A stretch of DNA of 64,000 nucleotides from Monarcha castaneiventris obscurior (GCA_026261815.1 JAMPIT010000890.1:7346001-7410000), one strand, 5' to 3'; numbered from the stretch's first letter, positions 12,201 to 25,873 are shown. The notes: generated from the sequence alone by a model not told the origin. Translations and numbers: made by a program.

Positions 12201-14079
12201 TAAAATGTCCATTTTAAAGTGATTGGATTTCTCTGATTTTAACTTACGGTTTCATGTGGATCTAAGAAGAAAAAAACCCCACAAGTTTGTCTTGATTGAT
12301 CACAATGTTCTGAATTGGTGGGTTTCATGACAAAGGGAAGCCATGGATCAAACAGTCACTCATGTGCCCTAAAATGTTAGGGCTGATCTGGTTTCTCTGT
12401 TGCTTCTTTAGTGGTTGTTTCTTCATTTTACTTCCCTTGCCCATCTGCAATAAAAACAGTAAAGCGTGGTTTTCAAAGGTGATATTTTTGGATTTGAAAT
12501 TGTATCCTTTTAAGGGGATGTTATCTAGGTTTGTAGTAGAACAAACAGTTTTAAGAAAAACAACCAAAAAACCCACCCTCTACAAATAGTCTTTATGCAA
12601 TCTCAGATGAATGACTAACTCTTATTTCTATACAGGACTGAAATCAAACTTCATCTAAAAAACCAAAATGAAATTCTGAGGAAAAATAAATCCAGAGTCA
12701 AAATGTGTGTTCAGGACCACCATTGAAAAAGGAAATGTTTTGGGCATGGCATTAATGCAAATTGGGTTGGAAGTTGAGGAAATTGGGTGTTGAGGAAGTC
12801 CAAGTTTTATTTTGGTGTTTTTTTCAAGTCTTGAATTTGGATTGTTTAGATCCCCGTTTGTCTTGCATTTGAATGAAAGTCAAGCTCAACTTTTTATCTT
12901 TCTATTTTATCATCAACTAAAACCATGGGGTGACTTAAAATGTGGCTAATTGCTTCCTCTGTCCCCTCCCAGCCCTAGGATTTCTTTCATCATAGTTTTG
13001 CACTTATTATTGCTCTCAGAAAAGACAATTTTTTTCTGGGGCTCTCTCTCATTTTGACCTTTGTCTGTCACTAAGAACAGTGCTTCCTGGCTAAGACATT
13101 AGCAAAGGGCAGGTATATTCCTTCATTAGGACAATGAGAAAATTCATTCATTTCCTGAAGTTAAGAAATTTTTTGCTTGAAACTTCTGACATTTTGTCAT
13201 TTATGCAGTGCTAAGTTTGGAGTTCTTGGGTTATTTGTTCTTCCACACAGCTCTTGTGGAATGTAGGCAATGTTTGATGCTGCTTCTATGAAGGCAATTT
13301 CTATAATCAGTTTATGACAGGGCAGCTATTAGTTGTATTCCTATTTTGTACTTTAGCAGAAGTTGCAGACAAATAAATGATCTCATTCCTTATCAGCTTT
13401 TGGAAAAGCACATAAAAAAAGTAATTTTTATTATTTTTCCTTTTTAGGAATTAGTCGCAAGTTGGATATTTTTCTCTTTTTTCTCAGTTAAATAGAAATC
13501 ATATGCATTTGTGCATGCATAATCTCATTACATTTCTAATCAGATTACATCAGCCTTTTTCCTTTTCTAAGCAGTCCTGAAAGCATGTTGGTTTGTATAA
13601 AATTCAGTTTGCCAAAAGATAAACAATCACTTTGCTTCCATTCTGATGCCTCAAAAACAACTGTGCAGTGTTCTGAAAATGGAAGGTAGAGATGTCCCAT
13701 ATGCATTTGGAAACCTGTTACGAAAGGAATGAATTTTTGTAGGTTTATGGCGGTAAAATGTTGGAAAGGGGGATGTTCTTTTTAGGTACTATCTTAAATT
13801 CTTGTCTGCAGCTTCCAGTAATACATAATGACACTCATATGAGGGCACACTATTAGAATATGTATGTATATCTAATATGCCTGGATTCCAAAGGATAATG
13901 GCACATTATTGTGTTTCATATGCTAATGTGTTCAGAAACTGCATTTCAACAGCTGTACTATACAGCTTGATATTTGGAATTAGTGGAATTAAAATTCTTG
14001 CAGCCTCAACTGAATCCCATTGTGTTATTCTGTAGTAAATGCACCCAAACAGAATGGCTTCATCACAACAGTGTTGTAT
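9280..14079. other. Non-genic stretch, possible conserved non-coding segment
   Basis: AT-rich sequence with no recognised repeat. The part at about 9480-9720 is rich in TAATTA/ATTAAT-type homeodomain-like sites and resembles vertebrate conserved non-coding DNA in texture, but conservation cannot be judged from one sequence. A short imperfect duplication built on 'aaattgggt' and 'ttgagga' lies at about 12759-12796. Confidence 0.4.
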
Positions 14080-14128
14080 GCTTATTTCATGTGTAGGAAA
14101 CTGAGGCACAGGGGTGCTAACACATCAA
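14080..14128 (+). mobile_element. MIR-like CORE-SINE scrap
   Basis: The run 'aggaaactgaggcacag' at about 14095-14111 matches a conserved part of the MIR SINE family, with weaker similarity on each side. Only about 50 bases are recognisable. MIR copies are rare and very old in birds, so a chance match of this length cannot be excluded. Confidence 0.4.
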
Positions 14129-14594
14129 ATTGTCAAAAATGCACAGTGGTTTAAGGTTTGGGTTTTTTAATCTGGATTGGTTTTTTACTATTCTTTGGTT
14201 TTGCTTTTGTAATTTTCAAAACATGGATCCAGAATAGTTAATTTACAATCCTGGCCTTTCTGTACTTTATCAGATCAAACCCTAAATGCCTCACATAACC
14301 CTGCAAATATGGAATATACAGGCTTGTGGATAGCTGTGAAAACTTGAGAGTTGTTGATTTTGTTGCATTTAGAAACTTGATGGTGGAAGCAAGGATCTGA
14401 TTCCATAGGTAGTGTACGGTAACTTCATTGTCTTTGTCATTTAACATCTTCCAGTTTCTACTTATCAAGGGTGTGTATAGCTAGCAGGGTCAGTCTCTAG
14501 GCAGTACTTACCTTGGGCACTGAATCAAAGAGGCACCATAGGGCAAAATGTGTGTTTACCAGGTTCTGATCTCTCTTGACAATGTAACTTCAGT

Positions 14595-14629
14595 GAATTC
14601 TGATGAATTCTGATGAATTCTGATGAATT
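14595..14629 (+). repeat. 10-bp tandem repeat, about 3.5 units
   Basis: The unit gaattctgat is repeated three times in perfect register, followed by a partial fourth copy. It is a short minisatellite-like expansion, probably arisen by slippage. Confidence 0.95.
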
Positions 14630-16180
14630 TTTTCTTTCACCAAGGAACAAGATAGAGATTTGTTTGGGTTAAAGAAATTCCACAGGTGGTTGCTGAGACT
14701 AAGGAAAGTTGGTTTTGTCCCAGAACAGGGAGTCTAGTAGTTGTAGGCTTTTCTTTTCGTGTTCTGTAAAATTTTGCAGCTTTAGCCTGTATCTGATTTC
14801 TCAATGTCCTCATTTACTGTGTCTGCGTGCATATTCCTCTGTTTTTATTTTTGCCTTCTCTCTTTTTCCCCTTTCACTCTGGATCCTGTGGCCTTTCTTC
14901 TGACTTTCCCCTCAATTTCTTGTCTTTGAAACGATTGCTTTTTCATTTTCCACACAGTCTGACCATCTGACAAATAAGTGGATAATTGGGAGTTAGGGAA
15001 GGGATTGAAAGCCCATTAGGAACTGCAGACAAAAATCTGGACATGTGGTGGGAGGAGTGAGTGTCAGTGAAGTTCTGCTCAGCTGCCTGCAGCATTGTAG
15101 GCACATTTGGGACATGAGGAAGTAGGGTTTGTTTTGCACATAGCAAAAAAAAAAGAAAACGTAGATGCCAAATGCCAACATGTCTTCTGTGAAACCCTGT
15201 GAAGAAGGCTTTTCAGTGGCTTGGTATTTTCCCGAGTTTGGATTCCGTTCCATAAGAAGGAAAAAGGTCGTATCCAAGAAACAGAGAGAAGGCTTCTCTG
15301 ACCTCGTAACTCTGAGGAACTAAGATTGTGAAGTGAATGGTGTCAATTTGGGAACTCTCCCTTAGAGTCTTCTGCTTTGACACCATTCTCAAACTTAGCC
15401 AAATTTCAGCTTCAAATTTTTAAGAGTCCATTTTTTAAAGAGTTGCATTTGAGTTATGGGAATTACCAGCCCAGACTCTTTTAAAAATTTAACAGGTGAT
15501 AGGCACTTTAAAAAACTTCTATCTAGGAGATAATTCAGCTACCAGAAGAAAACACAGAACTGGACTGTCAGCTCAGCCTATAATCTGTTTTATCCTGTGC
15601 ATTAGCATATGTTACTAGAAAGTTTAGAAAATAAAAATGAAAAAACTGTATTGACTACAAATAACTGTATAGTTGCAGGAAGTTCAGAGACAGAAAGTTA
15701 AAAAAGGCTTTTCTCGTAAACTCAGTGGAATTTAGGGATGTTTACAATGACCCCAAAACAGACTATAATTGGTGCCAGTCTATATGGAAGGATACTTCAA
15801 TATTTCACACTTCCATAATGATGTTACTGCACATGGATATTCTCAGTCTGACAGATATTTAAGAAAGATAACTAGGAAAATCAGGGATTATTTAATAAAA
15901 GAAAAATCAATTCTTTAAGCCTGAAAGCTGTTCAGGTTAGGTACATGATATTGGACATCTCTGTGGGCATGTTGATACCAGTGACAATGATTTTGGCAAT
16001 GTAACCACTTTCTTTGACCCTTACTTTGATGCCTTTGTATGTCAGCAATACTCTCAAGCAGTCAGAGCAGAATATCCAGCGTGAGAGAGAGGTTACCAAA
16101 TAAAAGCCAGCCAGTGAAGGATGAGTAGGGACACACAGCTTTTTGTTTCACATATGCAACAAGGGTCTTGAACATCATCA

Positions 16181-16204
16181 CCCCCGCACCCCCCTTCCCC
16201 CCCC
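16181..16204 (-). repeat. C-rich tract, potential minus-strand G-quadruplex
   Basis: C runs of 5, 6 and 8 separated by 'gca' and 'tt' on the plus strand. On the minus strand these are G runs of 8, 6 and 5, enough for an intramolecular quadruplex with very short loops, because the longest run can be divided in two. It lies alone in AT-rich surroundings with no promoter-like context. Confidence 0.6.
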
Positions 16205-18630
16205 AGAAAAAATGGTGAATTTTTATCTGGTAGAGCAGTTGGTCATCTTGGCCAAGCAGGGTCAAGAGCCTCTCCAATGCATGTCAAGAAGATCCATAGC
16301 AAATTACACCTTCACTTGGAGTTATCAGTCATGAAGTGAGTGTTCAAAATGAAAAGTGCACAACTGTTCATGCTAATTTCAAATGTGTACATAATTTGTA
16401 GTTCTGAGGAGTACTTTCTGTCGTGGTAGATTGGCTTCTTTATCTGCTAATTAGGGCGCTTCAGTTCCTCTGCATAGACACCTAGAGTTACATCAGTAGT
16501 AAAGAAAACAGCTCATTATTAATCTGGTGATGAGGGTGTAAAAGATGAATCAAAGCCCTTCAAATCAAACCTGTTGACTTTCATATGTGTCTAAACTTGC
16601 AGTTTAATCATTAAAGTGAAACTTATTCTGATTCAAAATCTTTGCATTTACAGACAAAGCTCTCTGAGTTCACAGAGCTTATTCAGAAGAAGAAGCTGAG
16701 AAAAATGCTTTCTTACGGTCCTAAATTAAACACATGCATTTATTTAGGTGGAATTCCCTGTATATTGAATACTCACTGTAATCAGGGTATAGTCTGAATT
16801 ATCATTTATGTCAAAGAGAATTGACAAGCTGTGGTGGTGAAGTAGTAAATGTCATTTTCAGATCCATGCCCCAGTCTGCCACTGAAATTCTTGGTTTGTT
16901 TTTTTGTAGCCAACTCTGAGCTTCTTTCCAAAAGCGTGCTGTGAATATTATATTCCGTGCCTCCACAGAGATAATCAACTAACTCCCGTATGCAGAGAAT
17001 TTTGTTGCAGTTTATGTTTGGGAGTTTGTGTTCCCTTAAGAAAAAAAAAAACTGTTTCAAACAAATGCATCTTTTGCTCTTGTCAGAAAGTGACTAATAA
17101 CTATGACTTCCAGCACTTTTGCCACAGTAATCTGCTGGGACCAAGTGAGAGGTATGATCCAGCTGCAGTCCATAATTAGGGCAGAGCAAGTTAACAAGCA
17201 GTTTATGTATTTCTGTACTGTGTGCAAACCAGATTCTTGTAATACAAGAAAGAAAGAAACATAAATAAAAATACTGACAGAAGACCATATTCAACACTGA
17301 ATATGCATAGTGATGTGTGAAATTATGTTTTGTACTAGAAGGAAGGAGAAGGCTGTTGTTCTTACTCTCAGGGGTATGTGTGGCTTTAAATATATTTTAC
17401 TGCATAACAAAGTACAGAATTCAGTCTTTAAATATATTCAAACAGCAGCCTAACCTGAAAGGAATGTGTATCATATACACAGTTCAAAGTAATTTTTTGT
17501 TGGTCATTGTAGTATTCATGTAGTACTTGTGAACATATGCCATCAAAATTTGGCTGCTGGAGAAAACAAGGATTATTTTGTTGGGCTGGTTTTTTTTCTT
17601 CTTCTGTAGTGCTCTGTATAGAATAAATAGCACTAAAAATATCTAGCGAGCTGAGTTGGCTTGAGGTTGCTTGAGAGAGCTCTGCAAGTATGTAGGTGAA
17701 CGTACTTTGCCGGTGCTTTTTAAATTACAATTATTTAAGCTTAATCACTTGCTCTTTCAAGTAATTTGCAATCATCTGCTTTTGTTTTAATATTCATGCT
17801 TTCTTTGTGCATGCTGTGGAAAGATTGCTTTCTCTCAAATATATAATTATGCTTAAATGATATAATGGTTATTACACAAATCAGAGAAACAGCAACGTGT
17901 TTGGGGAAAGTATAAAAATGGGAGAGGTAGGTCAGACTATCATCATGCCATCTTTGACAAGCACTCCCTTTAATTAGTCATTAGCCAACTTTCCCAGACA
18001 GTTTCCCAGCAATGATTGTGTCACTACCATTATAGGAGAAGGCATTGTGTGGTGAAAGGAAAATCTAGCCAACAGAGTCACTCAGGGCTGTTTTCAAATG
18101 GGTGATGTACAGTCTCATGTCTCCTGCTGGATTCTTCAGGCAGTTTTTCTCCCTCTTGGCTAAGACTTTTCCCTTAGCAACGAATTAGTGGCTGTATTGT
18201 TATATGCCTGTTGCTTTTTGTTTGGTTTGTTTCTCAGCAAGTGAAAATGTTTTCTTAGCATTTGGTATGATATAGAAAAAGCAAACCTGACTACCAAAAA
18301 TGAACCATACAATTCTGGCCTCTTCACTGACTCAGTTTTTTCATTCTAGTGTATTGTCTTGGTCTAGAAAATTATGTACCTGTATGTATGTCTCCATATA
18401 CCTGCATGTAATGTCGTTTTAAGAACTATGCTTCAGTACAGTCTTAAGCAATGTGTTGTTCAGCTTTTTAAGAAAAAAAATTCAAAAAATTGTACTTGTG
18501 ATTTGGGAGGAAGAAGTTTCTCTGTGTCTTCATATCATCTGGGTGTGATGGTTGCATAAAGTGTGTCTCCTAGAAATGTCAAGGCTTTCAACCTAAGCTC
18601 TAAAACTAGCATCCTTTCTTTCCTTCCAAG

Positions 18631-18783
18631 CTTGTTATGGATACTGAATTTTTTGATTGTATTCTTCAGACCAGCAAGAAATTGGGGTTAACAGAGGAGT
18701 TTCTTTGCCACAGTTATACTGTTGTATCCTACAGACTCACAGATGACTGCAGACTGGCACTGGCTTTCTGCCTGTTTGATAGG
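18631..18783 (+). other. Weak exon-like ORF after a good splice acceptor
   Basis: A strong pyrimidine tract ending in ccttccaag precedes an open frame that includes an ATG at 18637 and runs to a possible donor (AGG followed by gtaaaa) near 18784. The open frame itself continues to 18822. The peptide has a natural-looking mixture of residues (segments MDTEFFDCILQTSKKLG and DDCRLALAFCLFDR), but I recognise no family and the donor is poor. Chance is the likeliest explanation. Confidence 0.12.
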
Positions 18784-21059
18784 GTAAAAGGTAAACCACC
18801 CCTTCTCCTTAAAAAGCTCTAAATGTCTTAAAATCCCCTTCACAAATTCTGAATTCTTGCTACCATGTTTTTTCCATTACCTCTTCCACTGTTTTTTTTA
18901 CAAGGTTTTGTTTTGTGTTTCTGTGGGTAACAAATTGTTCACTCACAGGTCATGAAGCTAGGATCATAAATTTCTTCTTGGAATCTTTTGTTCTCTGTAC
19001 CATCAGATCCCAGTAGCTCTCTGATGAAAGCAAGCACAGTCTTTATGTTGAACATGGCATCGTGAAATTGTTACAATCATCCTTGAATTCCTGTAGTGTT
19101 ACTTTGGCTCTCTTCCTCCATAACCAAACCAACACGGACATTTCCAAGCTGCACTGGTTTTACTCTGCAGCACCAATATAAGAGATAATAGTCCACATTT
19201 GTGGATATAGATTGGGTTCTTAACCCTTATATCTGGTCCAAACTCCTACTGAAAGCATGAGGGAATGGCATACACGAGCAGCAACTTACCTCATTCTGCT
19301 CATGTCTATGTTATGCTGTCAAAATTACTCCAATAACTGCTTCTACCAAAGCAAATTTCTCTGGAAGGAGTGGAATTTCTCACAAAATGTGATCACTTTT
19401 CTCTGTGCTGTGGCTGTTGTCATTTTTAAGAACATTGCCATCTAATTGATATGAACTTCATTCTGCAACAATAGTTGTCTCACAGTAGGGAATACATCTA
19501 GTTGTCTGTGGAAACCACCAGATAAAAGGCTCAGAAGATAATTTAATTAATTTCCTTGTCTTTGAAGCCTTGTAAAACAGTCAATACTTTGACTTTTAAA
19601 ACTGAGCTGGCACTCAGATTGGCATATTTTTAATAATGTATCCTTCATGTACGTACTATAATTTAATTGGAAAAAATATCAACAAATGTAGATACATGGT
19701 TTCTCAATCTAGTACATCAGTTTGTCTAGGAACAGACAAAGACTGAAATTAGGAAGTCTAAAATAAATCAGATATATTTGACTTGGCACTCATGTGTTAG
19801 TCCCTATAGGTGAATGTAGAGGAATAATTAAGTGTCCATATCAGTAATTTTTACTTTGTCTGTTTACTTAGAGATTCATCTCAATCCAGAATATTCCAGC
19901 TCAGTATAAAATGATTCGTTTTTAGTATTTGTTACACTCTAAATTGCATAAAATAATTCATTTTTATGGATTGTGCGGTTTGGTAAGTTATTTTCTTCAA
20001 AAATATGCTATTATACGGTCCAATTCAGTGATTTATATACAGCATGTTAAGAATATGAGGTAAAAAGGAGTAGCATAGAAATTTAAAATCTAGTTATTTT
20101 TCTCTTTTGCTGAGTTAACAGAATGTAATCATCTGATACTGTGACTCTCTTCAGGGGAGACAATCGGTTTGAGTCATAAAAAAATTTCCATTATTTTCCA
20201 TCATGGAAAATTTCTGACACTTGAATATTCTTTTCCACATCCAAAAGAAACAGGTGAATGAGGTGATTGCTATTCCTACTCTGCCATCAGATTATAAAAT
20301 ATTTTCAGAGGTTAATCCAAAAAAATATTTTGCTTCATTTGAAGTCAAAACATTTTTATATTTATGGTCAACCAAAAAGTTACCAAGTTGATGTTAGACA
20401 TGGATATTAGTTTTAATTATGTTAACTATTTCTCTCCTGATTTATCTGCAGTTAGATTCTTTCCTTTGTTTTCATCTACAAGGATAATGAAATAGGTTTG
20501 TTGGTTTCACATTCTTCTGTACAATGCTGAAATTTTGGAGTTGTCCATAGCTGAAGATATTTTTATTTATAAATATGTAGAACTGCTTCCTTTTGAATTT
20601 TATGAACACATCTCGCCAATACCTAAGAGAGAGCAATCTTCATTCATTTACGCTGCTCTTAAGCAATTAAAAAAATCAAATTTGGAAACAAATTTGCAAT
20701 GAGATTCTCTTGAGAAACTAGTTGTGGAATGGTCAAATCACATTACAGTGGCAAGAAAACCTCAAATTTAAATATTCTGGAGCCTGAGCGTGTTGTGAAT
20801 CTTGAATTATGTATGTGTTGAAAATAATGTCAGATGACAGGTGATGCATAGGAAACAAGTATTGTAACTGCCTTGTTGTTCCTTTTAATGGAAGCACGAC
20901 TCATGCTATGGACTGAGTACTTGTGGCTTTCTCTGGTTTCATTAATTTGTTTACTCTCCACATGTGTTTTGTGAAAGAAGCCTCCCATAACATTAGATGT
21001 AGAGCTAGATGTTTGCAAAAGGTAGAATTTCTCATCTGGCACATCCCAAGTGAGATGAC

Positions 21060-21640
21060 CAGTGGCTGAATGTTGCTCCTGATCCCACTATCCGTGTCAC
21101 CAACAGCGATGTTAAACAGGGCTGGTTAAACACTGACCCCTGAGGTCACCACTCGTCACTGAGCTCCACCTGGACACTAAGCCATTGACCACAACTCTCC
21201 GAGTGTGACCACCCAGCCTTTTCTTTATCCACCAAGTGGTCCATCCATCAAATTCATGTCTCTCCAGTTTAGAGACAAAGATATCACTTGTGACAGTGTC
21301 AAACGCTTTGCACAATTCCAAGCAGATTATTTCAGTTGCTCTTGTCTCACCCACCACCAGTTACCCCATTGTAGAAGGCCATGAAATTTGTCAGGCATAA
21401 TTTTCTTTTAGTGAAACCCTGGTGGCTGTCACAAATCACATGCTTGCTTTCCATGTGCCTTACTAAAGTTTCCAGGAGGATCTGCCCCATGATCTTGCTG
21501 GGCACTGAGGTGAGACTGACTGCCCTGTAGGTACCTAGATCTTGCTTTTTTTCCTTTTTGAAAATGGGGGTTATATTTTCCCTTTTCCAGTCAGTGGGGA
21601 CTTCAACAGACTTCTCAAGTATGATCAATAGCAGCTTAAA
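21060..21640 (-). mobile_element. CR1 LINE fragment, reverse-transcriptase palm region
   Basis: A piece of the CR1 ORF2 reverse transcriptase, truncated at both ends. Two overlapping minus-strand frames carry family landmarks. The first, at about 21347-21628, has a [16 protein letters not shown] segment (usually YRPVSLTS...K) and an [18 protein letters not shown] segment (usually HGF...SCLTNL). The second, at about 21112-21357, has KAFDTVTSDIFVSKL (palm motif A, with F-D retained) and VVVNGLVSRWSSVTSGD. A frameshift lies between them at about 21350. The catalytic FADD box and the whole 3' end are absent; similarity fades at about 21060. It is a dead fragment and probably older than the copy at 52 kb. 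CR1 mobilises through an RNA intermediate using this enzyme. Confidence 0.9.
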
Positions 21641-24030
21641 TCTTCAACATTCTGCTGATGTCTGTTGGTATTCTGAAACTTTTTTGTTTTTTTTTTTTCA
21701 TTACAGTTCTGTGCGGTAAGAAATTTTTCCTCTTTTCTTATTCTTCCTGAAAGCTTAAGAAGGCTTTACTGGAGGTTGTTGAAGATGTAACTGATATGAA
21801 TTAAGGATTAAGGAACTAGTTATCTATGTTCAATGTGCTGGGAGTCCTGAAACGAATGTTTGCCTTACAGCCCTGAGTGTCTGTTTCACTGGTGTGTCAA
21901 GGTTGTGCTTTTGCTGCTTTCTCAAGATAGAAGCCAACAGTTCAGGTATTTTGTAGATGATTTCTGAGGTGAGATTTGTTTGAGTTTTCCAAGTATGTCC
22001 TGGTTGTGATCGATTGCTTCCTTCCAATGCCCTGGAAAGCAATCCATTCAGCCCAGTGACCAGCACAGCCTAAAAATTATGAGCCTAATTTTGGCCAGAT
22101 TAGCCTTACTTCTAAATCAACAAATTCACAACAGATAGCCATGCTTGTAGATCAGCATCCAAGATAGCACAATTTTCTCTTTTTTTTGATATTGTTTCAC
22201 ATTTCTGTGTCTTCCCAATCCCCTGAATTCATCCCTCATCTGTGCCATAATTTCTGTCTCTGTTCCTGGAGAAACACAAACTGTACTACCCAAAATGAGC
22301 TACACTTGCAAATATTTCTCTTAAAGATATTTTCCTGTTATTTCCTAGAACACTGTTGGTATTCCCTGTGATATACTTTGTCTTTTCTTGCTGCTCCCAG
22401 TGGGATCTTTCACGAGAGATACCATCTGAAGAGAGTCAGGAAAATAACAAGTATTTTTAGAATGGGCTGTAAGAATTTACACCCTCACCCCCTTTTTTTC
22501 ACTCTTACCCCAGAATCCAGTTAGCTTTAAAGCACATTAGTTCAGAGAGATGACTTCATGCTGTCAGGTAATCCTAGCCCTTGGGGAGACCTGGTGAGTT
22601 TTGCAGTGTGGCACATTTGTCACTGTGTGAGCTTAACCCCAAGCCTGAGCTTTTGCAGGAGTCATTGTCCTCCACTAGAACTGAGCAAGTTCAAACCTCA
22701 GAGGAGTTTTTCAGTGTGTGCAAGGTCCAGACCTAGGTACTGTTGAAGGAAATTTCCAAGGGAAAGCAAACCAAACAGCTAGGCTTCCATTTTTGGCTGT
22801 GGAGTGCAAGGCATCCATACCTGCATCATAAAGTCCTTTTATTTCTTCATTTAAATGGAAAATTGTAGTTATAATATTTTTATTGATTGTGGGTTGTAGG
22901 GCTTTTTGGACAGCATAAACTTCAATAGCTGGCTTCTGTGTAAGGTGTGTGTGTAGCAGGAGAAACACACCTTCAAAATTGTCCTGGTGTTGGAAAAAAG
23001 TCAATATACTTCAATTCCACTTCTCTTGTAAAGGGGAAATATGCTTTCCCCAATAATTGTTTTTGTCACCATTCAATGTTTTTTTTCAGAAAGAAATGAG
23101 TAAATACCTTGAAATAAATAAGTTTGGAACCCACAGAGGAGTCAAAATGGCCTGATACAAGGGTGAGACAGGTAATCACACCTTGGCAAAATATTCAGAA
23201 ATAATGAAATAAATGTATGGAGGAAGAACTGATCTATTAGTAATTACATTTTCCACAGGCATTTCCATAATACAATGCAGTCAGCACTTATTTTGAATAG
23301 GTATTATCAATTTGTTATAAATATTATATACATACATATATTTGAACACTTTCAAAAACAAAACTGCAGAAAAATCCTAGTTGTGGGGAAATTTTAGTTA
23401 CATCTTTATGTAAGATAGATTTCAGCTACATTTTTAAGAAATTAGGAATAATTTAGGATAATACTTTTTGTTAAGGGAAATTAGGAAAGCATATTTTTAC
23501 CTTGTTTGTTAATTCCAAATAAACTTCAATACTTACTTTCTGCAGTCTCAGGAAAATAAAAAAAGATTATATACATAGAGTAATAGTCTCCTGTTTTCAG
23601 ACTATCAGTAGAGGAATGTAACTTTAAAATAAATTCACCAGGTTCGTGTGCTAGATAAATTCAGTAGGATGTCAAAGAGCAAATTCTCAAAGTATTGATG
23701 AAAAAAAATATATAGTGTCAGAGTGAATTAATTTTTGTACAAGGGCCAAAGCCCTGACTGAAAAAGAAAAATGGATACTTCACTATTCTATCTCTCCATC
23801 CTTTGCCCCAAGCATCAGGAGTGTGTCTGTCTCACACGTGTTTACATTCATAGCAGCAGAAGCACTGTGTAGTCTGGGGTGCGTTTCCTGTTTCATCTAG
23901 ACCATGGGTTAAAAGAAATATAATCATCCTTAGCAGAGATTCCTTGGAAAACACAAATTCCACACGTGATAGTGCAACTGTCTCATGATGCACGACCAGC
24001 TGGTGTCATAGATATTCCTGCACGTTGCTT
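21641..24030. other. Non-genic stretch
   Basis: AT-rich sequence with poly(T) near 21690 and AT-alternating patches near 23320. No recognised repeat family or supported gene. Confidence 0.5.
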
Positions 24031-24038
24031 GTGCACAA

Positions 24039-24066
24039 GTACACACAGACACAGACACACACACAG
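24039..24066 (+). repeat. Imperfect (AC)n simple repeat
   Basis: Interrupted CA/ACAG microsatellite of about 28 bases. Confidence 0.85.
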
Positions 24067-24069
24067 AGT

Positions 24070-24325
24070 TGCATATCCTGCCACATTTTCATAGTGCAGA
24101 GTGCTCAGCAGCCCCGAGGGGCAGCCCCAGGGCATGCATCATTTAACCAAGCATGGCCTTGGGCTTGACCTCAGTGGCTGGGGCTGTGTCAGGCTGCCTC
24201 AGGGAGAGGCATAAGTGCAGGAAGAGAAGCAGAGGTGAGCAGGGTCATCAAACTGTGACTCCCTTTTGGCAGCATGGTTGAGGACAGAGCTGCAGGTGGC
24301 TCCAGGAAAAGTCACATCTATGATC
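24070..24325. other. GC-rich patch, unidentified
   Basis: About 250 bases with clearly higher GC than the surroundings, including a small perfect inverted repeat (gcccc-ga-ggggc at 24111-24122). It has no open frame or repeat signature I can name. It may be an eroded retroelement or a regulatory patch. Confidence 0.3.
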
Positions 24326-25235
24326 TCCTTGTGGTGATATCAGAGCATATGAAGTGAGGCAGGGAGCTTCTTTTTCTTATCTGTGCATGTTTGGATTTTT
24401 ATTCCTAATAAGTATACAGGATCTGCTGTGTTAAATCTGCATTGTCAATTACTAGGCATTGCCTGGGGACTGCAAGGTATCATTTCAGTATCATTTCACA
24501 TTTTAGGGCTTATCTACACAGCATTGTCTAGGTATGCAGGCACTCAAATGAGCTTGGGTAGCCTGTGTGGGACTTGCAACACTGCTGAGGTACCTGTGCT
24601 GTTCATTTCAAACTAGCTTGAGTGGGAATGAGCTTCAATTAAAGCCCTGAGTGCCGAGGGGTATATATTGTTAGCTTGGCAATGAAACTGCTTTCTTTCT
24701 TTCCTGCCTCAGAAAAATCTCAACAGCTAACCATCAACAGACAATAGAGCTCCTGATTAAAGCTCCCAGGAAAAGCTGCCTTTATAAGTGAAATACGTGG
24801 ACTCTAAGACAACAGTGTGTACAAAAGCACAGAGATTATTTAACAAGGAGTAGTTTCCATGTGTAATCTTGGGCACTGTGCTTTTTATACCTGGGAAACA
24901 GCACGACTGGAATTTATTTAACTAGGTAGAAATCACTGCAAACCATATCCTTTTACCCTTGCATGTGCTCTTTAGTATCTCTTCCCATTTAAATTCTTTC
25001 AGATTTCATTATGTTTGCTCAGTATAGATTGAGCAGAGCAGTGATTTGGTCAATGGTCTCATACATGCTAGCGTTTTTATGCTTATATTAGTGAGTGGAG
25101 TACATTCTCATGTTACTTTAATCAAAGCAGAGAGCAAGTTATGCTGCTTTATTTCCTGTAACTGTGGTGTTTAATTATTAGTAAGCCTGTGAAAGCTTAC
25201 TGTCTTCATAGAATGACTGTAAAACCATTGATGGC

Positions 25236-25249
25236 AAAAAAAAAAAAAA
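25236..25249 (+). repeat. Poly(A) run, 14 bases
   Basis: Simple homopolymer. The preceding sequence does not look like a retrocopied transcript. Confidence 0.9.
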
Positions 25250-25873
25250 TTCAACTTGGCCAGGAATCTTATACCTACAGTGCATGTTTTTCCTTTATTC
25301 TCTGCATTTTCTAGCACCATTGTCTTTAGATTTATAGGTTAAAATGTGTATTGGACTAAGGTTTTTTTCTGGCACGTTATCCTTTATGAGGAGTATTGCA
25401 CAGTAGATACCTCAGAAGGCAAAGGGTTACTTGAAATACATTTACAGTCCTGGTCTGTTGCAGCAAACCAAGAGGAGAAAACATCTCAAGTAAACATTCT
25501 TTCCTTTGTTCCTACCCTCCCTTTGTTTTTTCTTCCTGCTGCTAATCCTTTCAGCCTTGACACCCGAGCTCAGAACTGAGAAGTATAGTTGTTGACCAGG
25601 TGTGGAAGAAAACAAGTACCAATCCATTTGTTCATACAGAGTCTAATTTATATAAGGAAAAGTCATTTTGAATTGACAGTTTTCATTTACCTTATACTCC
25701 CCGTGCCGTTAAGAACCTCCGTGCTCTGTGATAAAGCTGGCTAACAGACTTGAGGCATTTGCCATGTTGTCAGCAAGCATTTGGAAACACGTTTGTAACC
25801 GTGTTGGCCCTCGCAGACTAATGCATTGAGTCTAACTTCTGCCCGAGTGCTCAACTGAACCATTACTTAACAG

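Larger units (their letters stand above)
14129..21059. other. Non-genic stretch
   Basis: AT-rich sequence containing the 10-bp tandem repeat, the C-rich tract and a weak exon-like block at 18.6 kb, each listed separately. There is no other supported feature. Confidence 0.5.
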
